Under the pieces are notes generated by a model. That model was not told the origin of the DNA. It did not search any database and saw nothing but the letters and a program-made list of their open reading frames with translations. 64,000 nucleotides of DNA. Origin: Pseudomonas oryzihabitans (GTDB lineage: Bacteria > Pseudomonadota > Gammaproteobacteria > Pseudomonadales > Pseudomonadaceae). This document shows, in pieces, positions 40,753 through 51,940 of this stretch. Position 1 is the first letter of the stretch. Every line of letters starts with the position of its first letter. The DNA is taken from contig NZ_CP017024.1 of the NCBI RefSeq assembly GCF_014522265.1, positions 2,764,001 to 2,828,000 on the forward strand. The letters are read 5' to 3'. The position numbers were made by a program, and so were the translations under genes.

Positions 40753-42660
40753 ATGTCGCAACCCATACGCCTCAAGGACCACGAGAAAGACGCTCAGCTC
40801 GTCCGCGCCCGCGTGACGGTCGGGGCGGTGCTCTTTCTCGTGCTCGCCTGCGTACTGGTGGCGCGCATGTACTACCTGCAGGTCATCCAGCACGACTACC
40901 ACTCGACCCTGTCGGAAAACAACCGGGTCCATGTCCAGCCGATCCCGCCCACCCGTGGCCTGATCTACGACCGCAACGGCATCATCGTCGCCGACAACCG
41001 CCCCAGCTTCAGCCTGACCATCACCCGCGAGCGGGCCGACAACTGGCGGCAGACCCTCGATACCCTGGTGCAGGTGCTCGGCCTGACCGAGGAAGATCGC
41101 GAGCTGTTCGAGAAGCGCATGAAGCAGGGCCGGCGTCCCTTTGAGCCGGTGCCGGTGCTGTTCGAGCTGACCGAGGAGCAGATCGCCAAGATCGCCGTCA
41201 ACCAGTTCCGCCTGCCCGGGGTCGAGGTGACGGCGCAACTGGTGCGTCATTATCCCATGGGCGAGCACTTCGCCCATTCGGTGGGTTATGTCGGGCGGAT
41301 CAACGAACAGGAGCTCAAGCGCCTGGATCCGGTCAACTACAGCGGCACCCACCACATCGGCAAGACCGGCGTGGAGCGCTTCTACGAGCCCGAGCTGCAC
41401 GGCGAGGTGGGCTACGAAGAGGTGGAGACCAATGCCCGCGGCCGGGTGCTGCGGGTACTCAATCGCACCGACCCCAAGCCGGGCAAGGACATCGTCCTGA
41501 CCATCGATTCGCGCCTGCAGGCCGCCGCCGAAGCCGCCCTGGGTGGGCGCCGTGGCGCCATCGTCGCCATCCAGCCCAAGACCGGCGAGGTGCTGGCCAT
41601 GGTCAGCCAGCCGAGCTACGACCCCAATCCCTTCGTCACCGGGATCAGCTTCAAGGAATATTCCGAGCTGCGCGACTCCATCGATCGCCCGCTCTACAAC
41701 CGGGTGCTGCGCGGCCTCTATCCACCCGGTTCGACCATCAAGCCGGCGGTGGCCATCGCCGGTCTCGACAGCGGCGCCACCACGCCCCAGGCGCGGGTCT
41801 TCGATCCGGGCTACTACGAGTTGCCCAACTACGATCACAAGTACCGCAACTGGAACCACGGCGGCGACGGCTACGTGGATCTGGACATGGCGCTGATGAG
41901 ATCCAACGACACCTACTTCTACGATCTCGCCCACAAGATCGGCATCGATCGCCTCTCCGAGTACATGGGCAAGTTCGGTCTCGGCCAGAAGGTCTCCCTG
42001 GACATGTTCGAGGAGGCACCGGGCCTGATGCCCTCGCGCCAGTGGAAGCGTGCCACCCGCCGCCAGGCCTGGTTCCCCGGCGAGACGCTGATCCTCGGGA
42101 TCGGCCAGGGCTACATGCAGACCACGCCACTGCAGCTGGCCCAGGTCACCACCCTGATCGCCAACCATGGCAAGTGGATCCGTCCGCACCTCGCCAGGAC
42201 CCTCGATGGCCAGCCGCCGGTGGACAGCAATCCCATGCCCGACATCGAGCTCAGGGACCCGACCTACTGGGACAGGGCCGTCCACGGCATGGAAATGGTG
42301 GTGCAGAATCCGCGCGGCACCGCCCACAAGATCAATGTCGGCGCCCAGTACCGCATCGCCGGCAAGAGCGGTACCGCCCAGGTGGTCGCCATTCGCCAGA
42401 ACGAGAAGTACAACTCGGCGGCGCTCAAGGAGCGGCACCGCGACCACGCCCTGTTCGTCGCCTTCGCCCCGGCCGACAATCCGCAGATCGCCGTGGCGGT
42501 GATGGTCGAGAACGGCGAGTCGGGCAGCGGCGTGGCCGCCCCGGTGGTGCGCCAGGTACTGGATGCCTGGCTGCTTGATGACCAGGGCCATCTCAAGGCC
42601 GAGTACGCCAAGCCCACTACCGCCGCGGCCACCGCCGCCGCGACCAAGGTGCAGCCATGA
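40753..42660 (+). CDS. mrdA: penicillin-binding protein 2
   Basis: Transpeptidase of the elongasome. 635 residues. A single N-terminal membrane anchor (ARVTVGAVLFLVLACVLVAR, about 20-38) is followed by the pedestal with PTRGLIYDRNGIIVADNRP. Transpeptidase motifs: S327-T-I-K (PPGSTIKPAVAI), S384-N-D (RSNDTYFYDLAH) and K538-S-G-T (AGKSGTAQVV). Overlaps rodA by 4 bases, so the synthase pair is coupled. Target of mecillinam-type beta-lactams in relatives. Confidence 0.97.
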   Translation: MSQPIRLKDHEKDAQLVRARVTVGAVLFLVLACVLVARMYYLQVIQHDYHSTLSENNRVHVQPIPPTRGLIYDRNGIIVADNRPSFSLTITRERADNWRQTLDTLVQVLGLTEEDRELFEKRMKQGRRPFEPVPVLFELTEEQIAKIAVNQFRLPGVEVTAQLVRHYPMGEHFAHSVGYVGRINEQELKRLDPVNYSGTHHIGKTGVERFYEPELHGEVGYEEVETNARGRVLRVLNRTDPKPGKDIVLTIDSRLQAAAEAALGGRRGAIVAIQPKTGEVLAMVSQPSYDPNPFVTGISFKEYSELRDSIDRPLYNRVLRGLYPPGSTIKPAVAIAGLDSGATTPQARVFDPGYYELPNYDHKYRNWNHGGDGYVDLDMALMRSNDTYFYDLAHKIGIDRLSEYMGKFGLGQKVSLDMFEEAPGLMPSRQWKRATRRQAWFPGETLILGIGQGYMQTTPLQLAQVTTLIANHGKWIRPHLARTLDGQPPVDSNPMPDIELRDPTYWDRAVHGMEMVVQNPRGTAHKINVGAQYRIAGKSGTAQVVAIRQNEKYNSAALKERHRDHALFVAFAPADNPQIAVAVMVENGESGSGVAAPVVRQVLDAWLLDDQGHLKAEYAKPTTAAATAAATKVQP

Positions 42661-43808
42661 GTCTTGCTCCCAACTTCGATCGCACCATCCCCGAAGGGGA
42701 CGTGATGAAGCGGCGCGCCACCCTGCTGCAGCGCCTGCACATCGACGGGCCGCTGCTGATCCTGCTGCTGATGCTGGGGGCGACTGGTCTGTTCGTCCTC
42801 TATTCCGCGGGCGGGCGCAATCTCGACCTGCTGTTCAAGCAGGCCAGCTCCTTCGGCCTCGGGCTGGTGGCCATGGCCGTCGTCGCCCAGCTCGAACCGC
42901 GTTTCATGGCACGCTGGGTGCCCCTCGGCTACGTGATCGGCGTGGCCCTGCTGGTGGTGGTGGACGTCATGGGCCACAACGCCATGGGTGCCACCCGCTG
43001 GATCAACATTCCCGGGGTCATCCGCTTCCAGCCGTCGGAATTCATGAAGCTGCTGATGCCCATGATGATGGCCTGGTACCTGTCCAAGCGCAGCCTGCCG
43101 CCCAACTTCAAGCACAGCCTGATCAGCCTGTCGCTGGTGGTGGTGCCCTTCGTGCTGATCCTCGACCAGCCCGATCTCGGCACCGCCATGCTGGTACTGG
43201 CCTCGGGCGGCTTCGTGCTGTTCGTCGGCGGCCTGCAGTGGCGCTGGCTGATCGGCGCGGTGAGCGCCGCGGTGCCCATGGCAGTGGCCATGTGGTTCTT
43301 TGTCCTGCACGATTACCAGAAGCGCCGGATCCTGACCTTCCTCGATCCGGAGATGGATCCGCTGGGCGCCGGCTGGAACATCATCCAGTCCAAGGCCGCC
43401 ATCGGCTCGGGCGGGGTGTTCGGCAAGGGCTGGCTGCTGGGTACCCAGTCTCATCTGGATTTTTTGCCGGAAAGTCACACGGACTTTATCATTGCCGTCC
43501 TCGGCGAAGAGTTCGGCATGGTCGGCGTCTGCCTGCTGCTGGTGCTGTATCTGCTGCTGATCGGTCGCGGCCTGACCATCACGGTGCAGGCCCAGACGTT
43601 GTTCGGCAAGTTGCTCGCCGGCGGCGTGACCATGACCTTCTTCGTCTATGTCTTCGTCAACATCGGCATGGTCAGCGGGCTCTTGCCCGTGGTGGGCGTA
43701 CCGCTGCCATTCATCAGCTATGGCGGCACCTCGGTGGTCACCTTGTTCACCGGGTTCGGAGTTTTGATGTCGATCCACACGCACCGCAAGTGGATCGCCC
43801 AGGTTTAA
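42657..43808 (+). CDS. rodA: rod-shape peptidoglycan glycosyltransferase RodA
   Basis: SEDS-family polymerase working with PBP2. 383 residues, about ten helices starting at LLILLLMLGATGLFVLYSAG. Conserved SEDS features: ATRWINIPGVIRFQPSEFMK, LDQPDLGTAMLVLASG (with the catalytic-cavity Asp) and PLPFISYGGTSVVTLFTGFG. Start at 42657 overlaps the mrdA stop (ATGA); an internal ATG at 42705 would drop the conserved N-terminal segment. Confidence 0.97.
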   Translation: MSLAPNFDRTIPEGDVMKRRATLLQRLHIDGPLLILLLMLGATGLFVLYSAGGRNLDLLFKQASSFGLGLVAMAVVAQLEPRFMARWVPLGYVIGVALLVVVDVMGHNAMGATRWINIPGVIRFQPSEFMKLLMPMMMAWYLSKRSLPPNFKHSLISLSLVVVPFVLILDQPDLGTAMLVLASGGFVLFVGGLQWRWLIGAVSAAVPMAVAMWFFVLHDYQKRRILTFLDPEMDPLGAGWNIIQSKAAIGSGGVFGKGWLLGTQSHLDFLPESHTDFIIAVLGEEFGMVGVCLLLVLYLLLIGRGLTITVQAQTLFGKLLAGGVTMTFFVYVFVNIGMVSGLLPVVGVPLPFISYGGTSVVTLFTGFGVLMSIHTHRKWIAQV

Positions 43809-43829
43809 CACGCAACAAAGAAGGGTTAG

Positions 43830-44852
43830 ATGCCGACAATGGGATGGATGCGTCGCTGCCTGCTGAGCCTCGGGCTCGCGGGGGCGATGGGCGTGACGAC
43901 CGGCGTCGTCGCGGGTGACTACGACGCGGCACCGCTGACGCGCGACTTCATCGCCGAGATGAGTCAGAGCTATGGCTTCGCCCCGGAACAGCTGCAGGCG
44001 CTGTTCGGCGAGGTCGAGCGCAAGCAGGCCATCCTCGACGCCATCTCGCGACCGGCCGAGCGGGTCAAGCCCTGGAGCGAATACCGGCCCATCTTCATCA
44101 CCGATCGGCGCATCGCCCAGGGTGTCGACTTCTGGAAGGCCCACGAAGAAGCCCTGGCCCGCGCCGAGCGCGAATACGACGTGCCGGCCCAGTTCATCGT
44201 CGCCATCATCGGCGTGGAAACCTTCTACGGTCGCAACACCGGCAACTACCGGGTGCTGGACGCGCTCTCGACCCTGGCCTTCGACTATCCGCCCCGCGCG
44301 CCCTTCTTCCGCAGCCAACTGCGCGAATTCCTGCTATTGGCCCGCGAACAGCAGGTCGATCCGCTCAGCCTCACCGGTTCCTATGCCGGCGCCATGGGCC
44401 TGCCGCAATTCATGCCGGGCAGCTTCCGTGCCTATGCGGTGGACTTCGACGGCGACGGCCACATCAACATCTGGTCCGATCCCACCGACGCCATCGGCAG
44501 CGTGGCCAACTACTTCAAGCGCCACGGCTGGTCCGGTCGCGGACCGACCGCCATCCGCGCCCAGGTCAGTGGCGAGCGGGTGGAGGAGGGCGTGGTGGCC
44601 GGGATCGAGCCGGTCAAGAGCGTCGCCGAGCTGCGCGCCCTGGGCTGGAACGCCCAAGACCCTGCCCTGCGTGACGATTTGCGTGTAACCTCGTTCCGCC
44701 TCGACGGAGACAAGGGACCGGAGTACTGGATGGGCCTGCCCAATTTCTACGCCATTACCCGATACAACCGCAGCGTCATGTACGCCATGGCGGTGACCGA
44801 TCTGGCGAACGCCATCGCCGAGCGCCATGCCGCGGAGGGTGCCAAGCCGTGA
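43830..44852 (+). CDS. mltB: lytic murein transglycosylase B (SltB1/MltB family)
   Basis: Family 3 lytic transglycosylase that cleaves glycan strands, leaving 1,6-anhydro ends. 340 residues with a Sec-type signal (CLLSLGLAGAMGVTTGVVAG) but no lipobox, so a soluble periplasmic form. Catalytic Glu130 sits in VAIIGVETFYGRNTGNY. GSYAGAMGLPQFMPGSFRAY and DFDGDGHINIW are family motifs. The longer N-terminus MPTMGWMRRC could start three codons later at the second Met. In the mrdA-rodA-mltB-rlpA-dacA wall cluster. Confidence 0.93.
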   Translation: MPTMGWMRRCLLSLGLAGAMGVTTGVVAGDYDAAPLTRDFIAEMSQSYGFAPEQLQALFGEVERKQAILDAISRPAERVKPWSEYRPIFITDRRIAQGVDFWKAHEEALARAEREYDVPAQFIVAIIGVETFYGRNTGNYRVLDALSTLAFDYPPRAPFFRSQLREFLLLAREQQVDPLSLTGSYAGAMGLPQFMPGSFRAYAVDFDGDGHINIWSDPTDAIGSVANYFKRHGWSGRGPTAIRAQVSGERVEEGVVAGIEPVKSVAELRALGWNAQDPALRDDLRVTSFRLDGDKGPEYWMGLPNFYAITRYNRSVMYAMAVTDLANAIAERHAAEGAKP

Positions 44853-45841
44853 TGCGCCTGACTGCCCTGGCGCGCCTGGCCGGTTGCCTGGGCGTCGGCC
44901 TGCTGCTGGTGAGCTGCTCCAGCCAGGCGCCCAAGCCGACCAGCAAGGGCGTGGCCGGGCCGGGCGGCTACCTGCGTCCGCACCGTGACGGCGCGCCCTG
45001 GTGGGACGTGGACGTCAGCCGGATCCCCGACGCCGTGCCCATGCCCTACAACGGGCCGCTGAAGAACAATCCCTACACCGTGCTGGGCAAGACCTATTTC
45101 CCGCTGACCGATTCGCGCAACTACCGGGTGACCGGCACCGCCTCCTGGTACGGCACCAAGTTCCACGGTCAGGCCACCGCCAACGGCGAGACCTACGACC
45201 TCTACGGCATGACCGCGGCGCACAAGACCCTGCCGCTGCCCAGCTATGTGCGGGTCACCAACCTGGACAACGGCCGCAGCGTCATCCTGCGCGTCAACGA
45301 CCGCGGTCCCTTCTATTCCGACCGGGTCATCGACCTGTCCTTCGCCGCCGCCAAGAAGCTCGGCTACGCCGAGATCGGCACCGCCCGGGTCAGCGTCGAA
45401 GGCATAGATCCGCAGCAGTACTGGGCCCAGCGTGGCCAGGCGGTGCCCATGGTGCTGGCCCAGCCGCGCCAGGCACCGGTGGCCCAGAAGACCACCGAGA
45501 CCCAGACCTTCGGCGCCATCGAGACTTACACGCCACCGGTCAACCAGCATGCCGAGCCGGTGACGCCCGCGGCCGTCGACGCAAAAAAAAACGTTTCTGC
45601 CCCAGCCGCTGGGCTCTATCTGCAGGTGGCGGCCTTCGCCAATCCGGACGCTGCGGAATTGCTCAAGGACAAGCTCAGCGACCTGACCGGTGCCCCGGTG
45701 TTCATCAGTTCGACGGTGCGCAACCAGCAGACCTTGCATCGGGTCCGCCTCGGACCGGTCCAGCCGGCTGAGGTCTCCCAGCTCCAGAACAGCGTACGCG
45801 TGGCCCGCCTGGGTCAGGCGTCTCTCGTGCAACCGGATTGA
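44852..45841 (+). CDS. rlpA: rare lipoprotein A, septal lytic transglycosylase
   Basis: Outer-membrane lipoprotein that cleaves denuded glycan at division sites and rod-cell walls. 329 residues. The lipobox is LVSC with Cys22. The double-psi beta-barrel domain (about 90-185) opens GTASWYGTKFHGQATANGET and includes VRVTNLDNGRSVILRVNDRG. The C-terminal SPOR domain (about 248-325, LYLQVAAFANPDAAELLKDK) binds denuded peptidoglycan. ATG at 44852 overlaps the mltB stop by one base; a GTG one codon earlier is also possible. Confidence 0.95.
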   Translation: MRLTALARLAGCLGVGLLLVSCSSQAPKPTSKGVAGPGGYLRPHRDGAPWWDVDVSRIPDAVPMPYNGPLKNNPYTVLGKTYFPLTDSRNYRVTGTASWYGTKFHGQATANGETYDLYGMTAAHKTLPLPSYVRVTNLDNGRSVILRVNDRGPFYSDRVIDLSFAAAKKLGYAEIGTARVSVEGIDPQQYWAQRGQAVPMVLAQPRQAPVAQKTTETQTFGAIETYTPPVNQHAEPVTPAAVDAKKNVSAPAAGLYLQVAAFANPDAAELLKDKLSDLTGAPVFISSTVRNQQTLHRVRLGPVQPAEVSQLQNSVRVARLGQASLVQPD

Positions 45842-45967
45842 AGCAGGGATGCTTCATGACGCCCAGTCGCCGGCCCCAGCCGTCGTGATCCGCCTCGCGC
45901 GGATCGACGTGGACCGAGCGGTCTGGGTCCGCTGCTCCTGCCATACCCCAACCTTTCAGAGATTCGG

Positions 45968-47128
45968 ATGACAATCGCAAAACTCGCTCGACGCCTGCTC
46001 CTCCTAGTAACGATCGCCTGTGTCCCGGCCGTCTGGGCGGCCGAGACAATGGTTCCGGCAGCGCCCCAGCTGGCCGCCAAGGCCTGGATTCTCATGGATG
46101 CCAACAGCGGCGCCGTGCTCACCGAATCCAACTCCGACCAGCGCCTGCCGCCGGCCAGCCTGACCAAGCTGATGACCGCCTACATCGCCACCCTGGAAAT
46201 CAACCGGGGGCGCATCAAGGAATCGGACATGGTCACCGTCAGCGAGCACGCCTGGCGTACCGGCGGTTCGCGGATGTTCATCAAGGTCGGCACCCAGGTG
46301 TCGGTCGGTGACCTGCTGCACGGCATCATCATCCAGTCCGGCAACGACGCCAGCGTCGCCCTGGCCGAGCACATCGCCGGCAGCGAAGACGCCTTCGCCG
46401 ACATGATGAACACCACCGCGCAGAAGCTGGGCATGCAGAACACCCACTTCATGGACGCCACCGGCCTGCCGGATCCGAATCACTATTCCTCGGCCCATGA
46501 CATGGCCATCCTGGCGCGCGCCATCATCAATGCCGATGCCCAGCACTACGCCATCTATTCCCAGAAGGAATTCTTCTGGAACAACATCAAGCAGCCCAAC
46601 CGCAACCTGCTGCTGTGGCGCGACAAGACCGTCGACGGCCTGAAGACCGGCCACACCGACGAAGCCGGCTACTGCCTGGTGGCCTCGGCCGTGCGCGATG
46701 GCATGCGCCTGGTCGCCGTGGTGTTCGGCACCAACAGCGAACAGGCCCGCGCCGCCGAGACCCAGAAGCTGCTGACCTACGGTTTCCGCTTCTTCGAAAC
46801 CCAGTCCTTCTACAAGAAGGGCACCGAGCTGGCCAAGGCGCCGGTATGGAAGGGGGACACCCGCGAAGTCCAGGCCGGTCTGGCCAACGACCTGACCATG
46901 ACCCTGCCGCGCGGCCAGGCCAAGAAGCTGCACGCCGAGATGGTGCTCAATCCGCAGCTGATCGCACCCATCGCCCAGGGCCAGGTGATCGGCAAGGTCG
47001 AGGTGAAGCTGGATGACAAGGTGGTGCACACCGCCGACCTGGTTGCCCTGCAGCCGGTCGAGGAGGGTGGCCTCTTCCGTCGCCTGTGGGATAGCATTCG
47101 CCTGTTCTTCTACGGCTTGTTCAACTGA
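45968..47128 (+). CDS. dacA: D-alanyl-D-alanine carboxypeptidase (PBP5/6 type)
   Basis: Trims terminal D-Ala from pentapeptides in the periplasm. 386 residues. A signal peptide ends near Ala24 (PAVWAAET). Active-site motifs: S64-L-T-K ([14 protein letters not shown]), S124-G-N ([12 protein letters not shown]) and K226-T-G ([14 protein letters not shown]). The C-terminal domain ends in an amphipathic helix ([18 protein letters not shown]) that tethers it to the inner membrane. Called dacC in P. aeruginosa. The 126-base gap before it may hold its promoter. Confidence 0.96.
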   Translation: MTIAKLARRLLLLVTIACVPAVWAAETMVPAAPQLAAKAWILMDANSGAVLTESNSDQRLPPASLTKLMTAYIATLEINRGRIKESDMVTVSEHAWRTGGSRMFIKVGTQVSVGDLLHGIIIQSGNDASVALAEHIAGSEDAFADMMNTTAQKLGMQNTHFMDATGLPDPNHYSSAHDMAILARAIINADAQHYAIYSQKEFFWNNIKQPNRNLLLWRDKTVDGLKTGHTDEAGYCLVASAVRDGMRLVAVVFGTNSEQARAAETQKLLTYGFRFFETQSFYKKGTELAKAPVWKGDTREVQAGLANDLTMTLPRGQAKKLHAEMVLNPQLIAPIAQGQVIGKVEVKLDDKVVHTADLVALQPVEEGGLFRRLWDSIRLFFYGLFN

Positions 47129-47141
47129 TCCGTCACCCTGC

Positions 47142-47165
47142 AAAGGCCCGCATCCGCGGGCCTTT
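47142..47165 (+). terminator. hairpin after dacA
   Basis: Perfect 10-bp stem AAAGGCCCGC (47142-47151) and GCGGGCCTTT (47156-47165), loop ATCC. The downstream T run is short, so termination may be partial with read-through to ybeD-lipB. Confidence 0.7.
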
Positions 47166-47201
47166 CACCCCCTGCCGACAGCGATCGGCCTGGAAGTCCG
47201 C

Positions 47202-47477
47202 ATGACCGAAGACGTTCAACCCCCAAAGATCGAATTTCCCTGCCCGCGCTATCCCATCAAGGTGATCGGCGATGCCGGTGCCGACTTCGCCGAGCTGGTG
47301 CTCGACATCGTCCAGCGCCATGCACCGGATCTGGAGCGCGACACCCTGGTGACCCGCGACAGTCGTAACGGCCGTTTCCTCTCCGTACAGGTGCTCATCA
47401 CCGCCACCGGCGTGGATCAGCTGCAGGCCATCCACCAGGATCTGCGCGCCACCGGCCGCGTGCACATGGTGATCTGA
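47202..47477 (+). CDS. ybeD: DUF493 family protein YbeD
   Basis: 91-residue ACT-like small protein. [20 protein letters not shown], then [20 protein letters not shown] and a C-terminus YSVQV-type strand ([20 protein letters not shown]). Function unclear; relatives are always beside lipB, and an allosteric role in lipoate metabolism has been suggested from that. ATG 47202 has GGAAG upstream. One-base overlap with lipB. Confidence 0.95.
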   Translation: MTEDVQPPKIEFPCPRYPIKVIGDAGADFAELVLDIVQRHAPDLERDTLVTRDSRNGRFLSVQVLITATGVDQLQAIHQDLRATGRVHMVI

Positions 47478-48133
47478 TGAGCACTCCCGCCCCGGCCAGC
47501 CTGGGCGTGCGCCGCTGGGGCCTGCGGCCCTACGAGGCGACCCTGGAGGCCATGCGCCGCTTCACCGACGAGCGCGGCCCCGCGACCCCCGACGAACTCT
47601 GGCTGCTGCAGCACCCCGCGGTGTTCACCCAGGGGCAGGCCGGCAAGCCCGAGCACCTGCTCGCCGTGGGTGACATTCCGGTGGTGCAGGTCGATCGCGG
47701 CGGCCAGGTCACGTACCATGGTCCCGGTCAGCTCATCGCCTATGTGCTGCTGGATGTTCGCCGCAAGGGCCTGGGCGTGCGAGAATTGGTCAGTGCCATG
47801 GAAGACAGCCTGATCGCGCTGCTCGCCGACTGGGGCGTGCAGGCCGCGGCCCGGGCCGATGCGCCGGGTGTCTATGTGGATGGCGCCAAGATCGCCTCCC
47901 TGGGCCTGCGCATCCGCAATGGCCGGTCCTTCCACGGCCTGGCGCTCAACGTTGACATGGATCTGGCACCCTTCCGCCGGATCAACCCCTGCGGTTATGC
48001 CGGCCTGGCCATGACCCAGCTCCGCGATCTGGTGACCGGGCCACTAGCTTTCGACGAGGTCCGCGAGTCTCTGGTCCGTCACCTGAGTCTGCGCCTGGGC
48101 TACCCCGAACCGATCACCCTGGAATCGGATTGA
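47477..48133 (+). CDS. lipB: octanoyl-ACP:protein octanoyltransferase
   Basis: Transfers octanoyl from ACP to lipoyl domains, first step of lipoate synthesis. 218 residues. Acyl-enzyme Cys172 lies in [14 protein letters not shown] and Lys138 in [36 protein letters not shown] is the conserved strand-loop. Coupled to ybeD (overlap of 1 base) and followed by lipA after 1 base. Confidence 0.97.
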   Translation: MSTPAPASLGVRRWGLRPYEATLEAMRRFTDERGPATPDELWLLQHPAVFTQGQAGKPEHLLAVGDIPVVQVDRGGQVTYHGPGQLIAYVLLDVRRKGLGVRELVSAMEDSLIALLADWGVQAAARADAPGVYVDGAKIASLGLRIRNGRSFHGLALNVDMDLAPFRRINPCGYAGLAMTQLRDLVTGPLAFDEVRESLVRHLSLRLGYPEPITLESD

Positions 48134-48134
48134 C

Positions 48135-49136
48135 ATGACCACTACAGTACAAGACAGCGTCCAGACCCTTACCCCGCCCGCCCGCCCCAGCAAGGTGGAA
48201 GCCGGCGTCAAGCTGCGCGGCGCCGAAAAGGTCGCACGCATCCCGGTAAAGATCATTCCCACCGAGGAGCTGCCGCGCAAGCCGGACTGGATCCGCGTGC
48301 GCATCCCGGTCACCCCCGAGGTCGAGCGCATCAAGCAGCTGCTGCGCAAGCACAAGCTGCACAGTGTCTGCGAAGAGGCCTCCTGCCCGAACCTGGGCGA
48401 GTGCTTCTCCGGTGGCACCGCCACCTTCATGATCATGGGTGACATCTGCACCCGTCGCTGCCCCTTCTGCGACGTCGGCCACGGCCGACCGAAGCCGCTG
48501 GACGTGGACGAGCCGAAGAACCTGGCGGTGGCCATCGCCGACCTGGGTCTGAAGTACGTGGTCATCACCTCGGTGGACCGCGACGACCTGCGCGACGGCG
48601 GTGCCCAGCACTTCGTCGACTGCCTGCGCGAGATCCGCAAACTGACCCCCGGCATCCAGCTGGAGACCCTGGTGCCGGACTATCGCGGTCGCATGGACGT
48701 CGCCCTGGCCATCACCGAGCAGGAGCCGCCGGATGTCTTCAACCACAACCTGGAGACCGTGCCGCGCCTGTACAAGGCGGCGCGCCCGGGTTCGGACTTC
48801 GAGTGGTCGCTGGACCTGCTGCAGAACTTCAAGAAGCGCGTGCCCCACGTGCCGACCAAGTCCGGCCTGATGCTGGGCCTGGGCGAGACCGACGAGGAAG
48901 TCATCGAGGTCATGCAGCGCATGCGCGAGCACGAGATCGACATGCTGACCCTCGGCCAGTACCTGCAGCCTTCGCGCAACCACCTGCCGGTGCAGCGTTT
49001 CGTCCATCCGGATACTTTCGCCTGGTTTGCCGAGGAAGGCGCCAGGATGGGCTTCAAGAACGTGGCCTCGGGTCCGCTGGTGCGTTCCTCGTACCATGCC
49101 GACCAGCAGGCGCACGGCGCCAAGAAGATCAGCTGA
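48135..49136 (+). CDS. lipA: lipoyl synthase (radical SAM)
   Basis: Inserts two sulfurs into octanoyl chains. 333 residues. The auxiliary cluster is held by C79-C84-C90 ([14 protein letters not shown]), and the radical-SAM cluster by C105, C109 and C112 ([15 protein letters not shown]). The C-terminal Ser in [14 protein letters not shown] is the auxiliary-cluster ligand. Ends the dacA-ybeD-lipBA run at a strong terminator. Confidence 0.98.
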   Translation: MTTTVQDSVQTLTPPARPSKVEAGVKLRGAEKVARIPVKIIPTEELPRKPDWIRVRIPVTPEVERIKQLLRKHKLHSVCEEASCPNLGECFSGGTATFMIMGDICTRRCPFCDVGHGRPKPLDVDEPKNLAVAIADLGLKYVVITSVDRDDLRDGGAQHFVDCLREIRKLTPGIQLETLVPDYRGRMDVALAITEQEPPDVFNHNLETVPRLYKAARPGSDFEWSLDLLQNFKKRVPHVPTKSGLMLGLGETDEEVIEVMQRMREHEIDMLTLGQYLQPSRNHLPVQRFVHPDTFAWFAEEGARMGFKNVASGPLVRSSYHADQQAHGAKKIS

Positions 49137-49153
49137 TCCTTGCGTCGCAATGG

Positions 49154-49183
49154 AAAAAGGGCAGCCACTGGCTGCCCTTTTTT
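49154..49183 (+). terminator. terminator of lipA
   Basis: Stem GGGCAGCCA (49159-49167) with TGGCTGCCC (49169-49177), extended by A5/T6, followed by TTTTTTG. Clear Rho-independent terminator 18 bases after the lipA stop. Confidence 0.92.
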
Positions 49184-49220
49184 GTGGATAGACACCTTCA
49201 CCCCCGCCAATCCGTTCTCA

Positions 49221-49257
49221 GCGCCCTCTCCCTGGGGAGAGGGTTGGGGTGAGGGCG
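49221..49257. repeat. dispersed CCCTCTCCC/GGGAGAGGG repeat
   Basis: CCCTCTCCCTGGGGAGAGGG followed by TTGGGGTGAGGG, a self-complementary GC element between the convergent lipA and pgm genes. A second copy in opposite orientation is at 62030-62066, so it is dispersed in this genome. May serve as a pgm-side terminator or be a small mobile palindrome. Confidence 0.65.
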
Positions 49258-49264
49258 CGCGCCG

Positions 49265-50929
<1,665 letters not shown>

Positions 50930-51087
50930 GAAAGCGTCCTGTATACGTCGGAAAGAGGCAGCGGTCAGGCACAAGGCCGGGTCGAAGGGGCGCCGTGGCA
51001 CGGCGACCCTTCAATTACGCCCATAGACCCTGCTGCCCGTCGAAGGTGCAGCCTACACCGGCTGTACCTGACAGCACTGTGACGGAT

Positions 51088-51837
51088 TCAGCCAAGATAG
51101 CCCAGGCGCAGCAGATAATGCAGGACGGCGTAGGCTCCCAATAGCAGCAATCCAGCAAAGAACAGCCGGCGGAACAGGCGCTCATCGAGACGCTGACGCA
51201 CGCGCTGGCCCAGTCCCATGCCCAGGAGGGCCGGGAGCAGCAACAGGCTGGAAGTACCCAGGCGCTCGACCGCCAGTCCGTTCTGCCACCAGAGGCCCAC
51301 CAGCAGGGCCAGGGTGGCGACGGTAAAGCTCAGCCCCAGGGCCTCGATCAGCTGTTCCTTGTCCAGCGCCAGACTCTGCAGATAGGGCACCGCCGGCAGC
51401 ACGAAGACGCCGGTCATGCCGGTGATCAGACCCGTGACGAAACCCGCCAGCGGAGCGACCTTCCCTTCATGACGACCGGGCGCGGGCAGGCGCCAGCCCG
51501 TCCAGCCGATCAGGCCGTAGGCGACCAGCACCGCACCGAGCGCGGCGGCGAGTCCGGCGCCATCGCTCCCGGTCAGCAGCGGGATGCTGAGCAGGGTGCC
51601 CGGCACCAGGGCCAGTTGCAGCGGCAACAGGCGTTTGACGCTCTGCCAGGGCGCGGGGCCGGCGCAGAATTGCCATATATTGGTGAGCAGGGACGGGATC
51701 AACAGCAGGGCAGCGGCTTCGGCCGGGGTCATCAGCAGCGCCAGCAGACTCATGGCGACGGTGGGCAGGCCCAGGCCGAGCACACCCTTGGTCAGTCCCG
51801 CCAGCACGAAGATCAGGGTACAGAACAGCATGGTCAT
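51088..51837 (-). CDS. sulfite exporter TauE/SafE family permease
   Basis: 249-residue membrane protein with about eight helices in two repeats: LIFVLAGLTKGVLGLGLPTV and FVTGLITGMTGVFVLPAVPY, the duplicated TauE signature. Family members export sulfoacetate, sulfite or related anions; substrate unknown. Start 51837 follows GAGGAG at six to seven bases. Divergent from a LysR gene at 51941, its likely regulator. Confidence 0.9.
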   Translation of the reverse strand: MTMLFCTLIFVLAGLTKGVLGLGLPTVAMSLLALLMTPAEAAALLLIPSLLTNIWQFCAGPAPWQSVKRLLPLQLALVPGTLLSIPLLTGSDGAGLAAALGAVLVAYGLIGWTGWRLPAPGRHEGKVAPLAGFVTGLITGMTGVFVLPAVPYLQSLALDKEQLIEALGLSFTVATLALLVGLWWQNGLAVERLGTSSLLLLPALLGMGLGQRVRQRLDERLFRRLFFAGLLLLGAYAVLHYLLRLGYLG

Positions 51838-51940
51838 GGTCGTCTCCTCGGGTGGAGGCGTTACCATGGGCTCCAGGACCCTGGGTGAGAAGCCGGGATT
51901 GGCGAAGGCTGCCTAAGGTCCATACAGAGGCTTTGAGGCG

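Noticed and set aside
40207-44318. Minus-strand open frames of 794 and 684 codons
   Set aside because: Antisense to rlmH-mrdA-rodA-mltB, which have complete catalytic motifs. Composition (His/Gln/Asp-rich) is typical of shadow frames.
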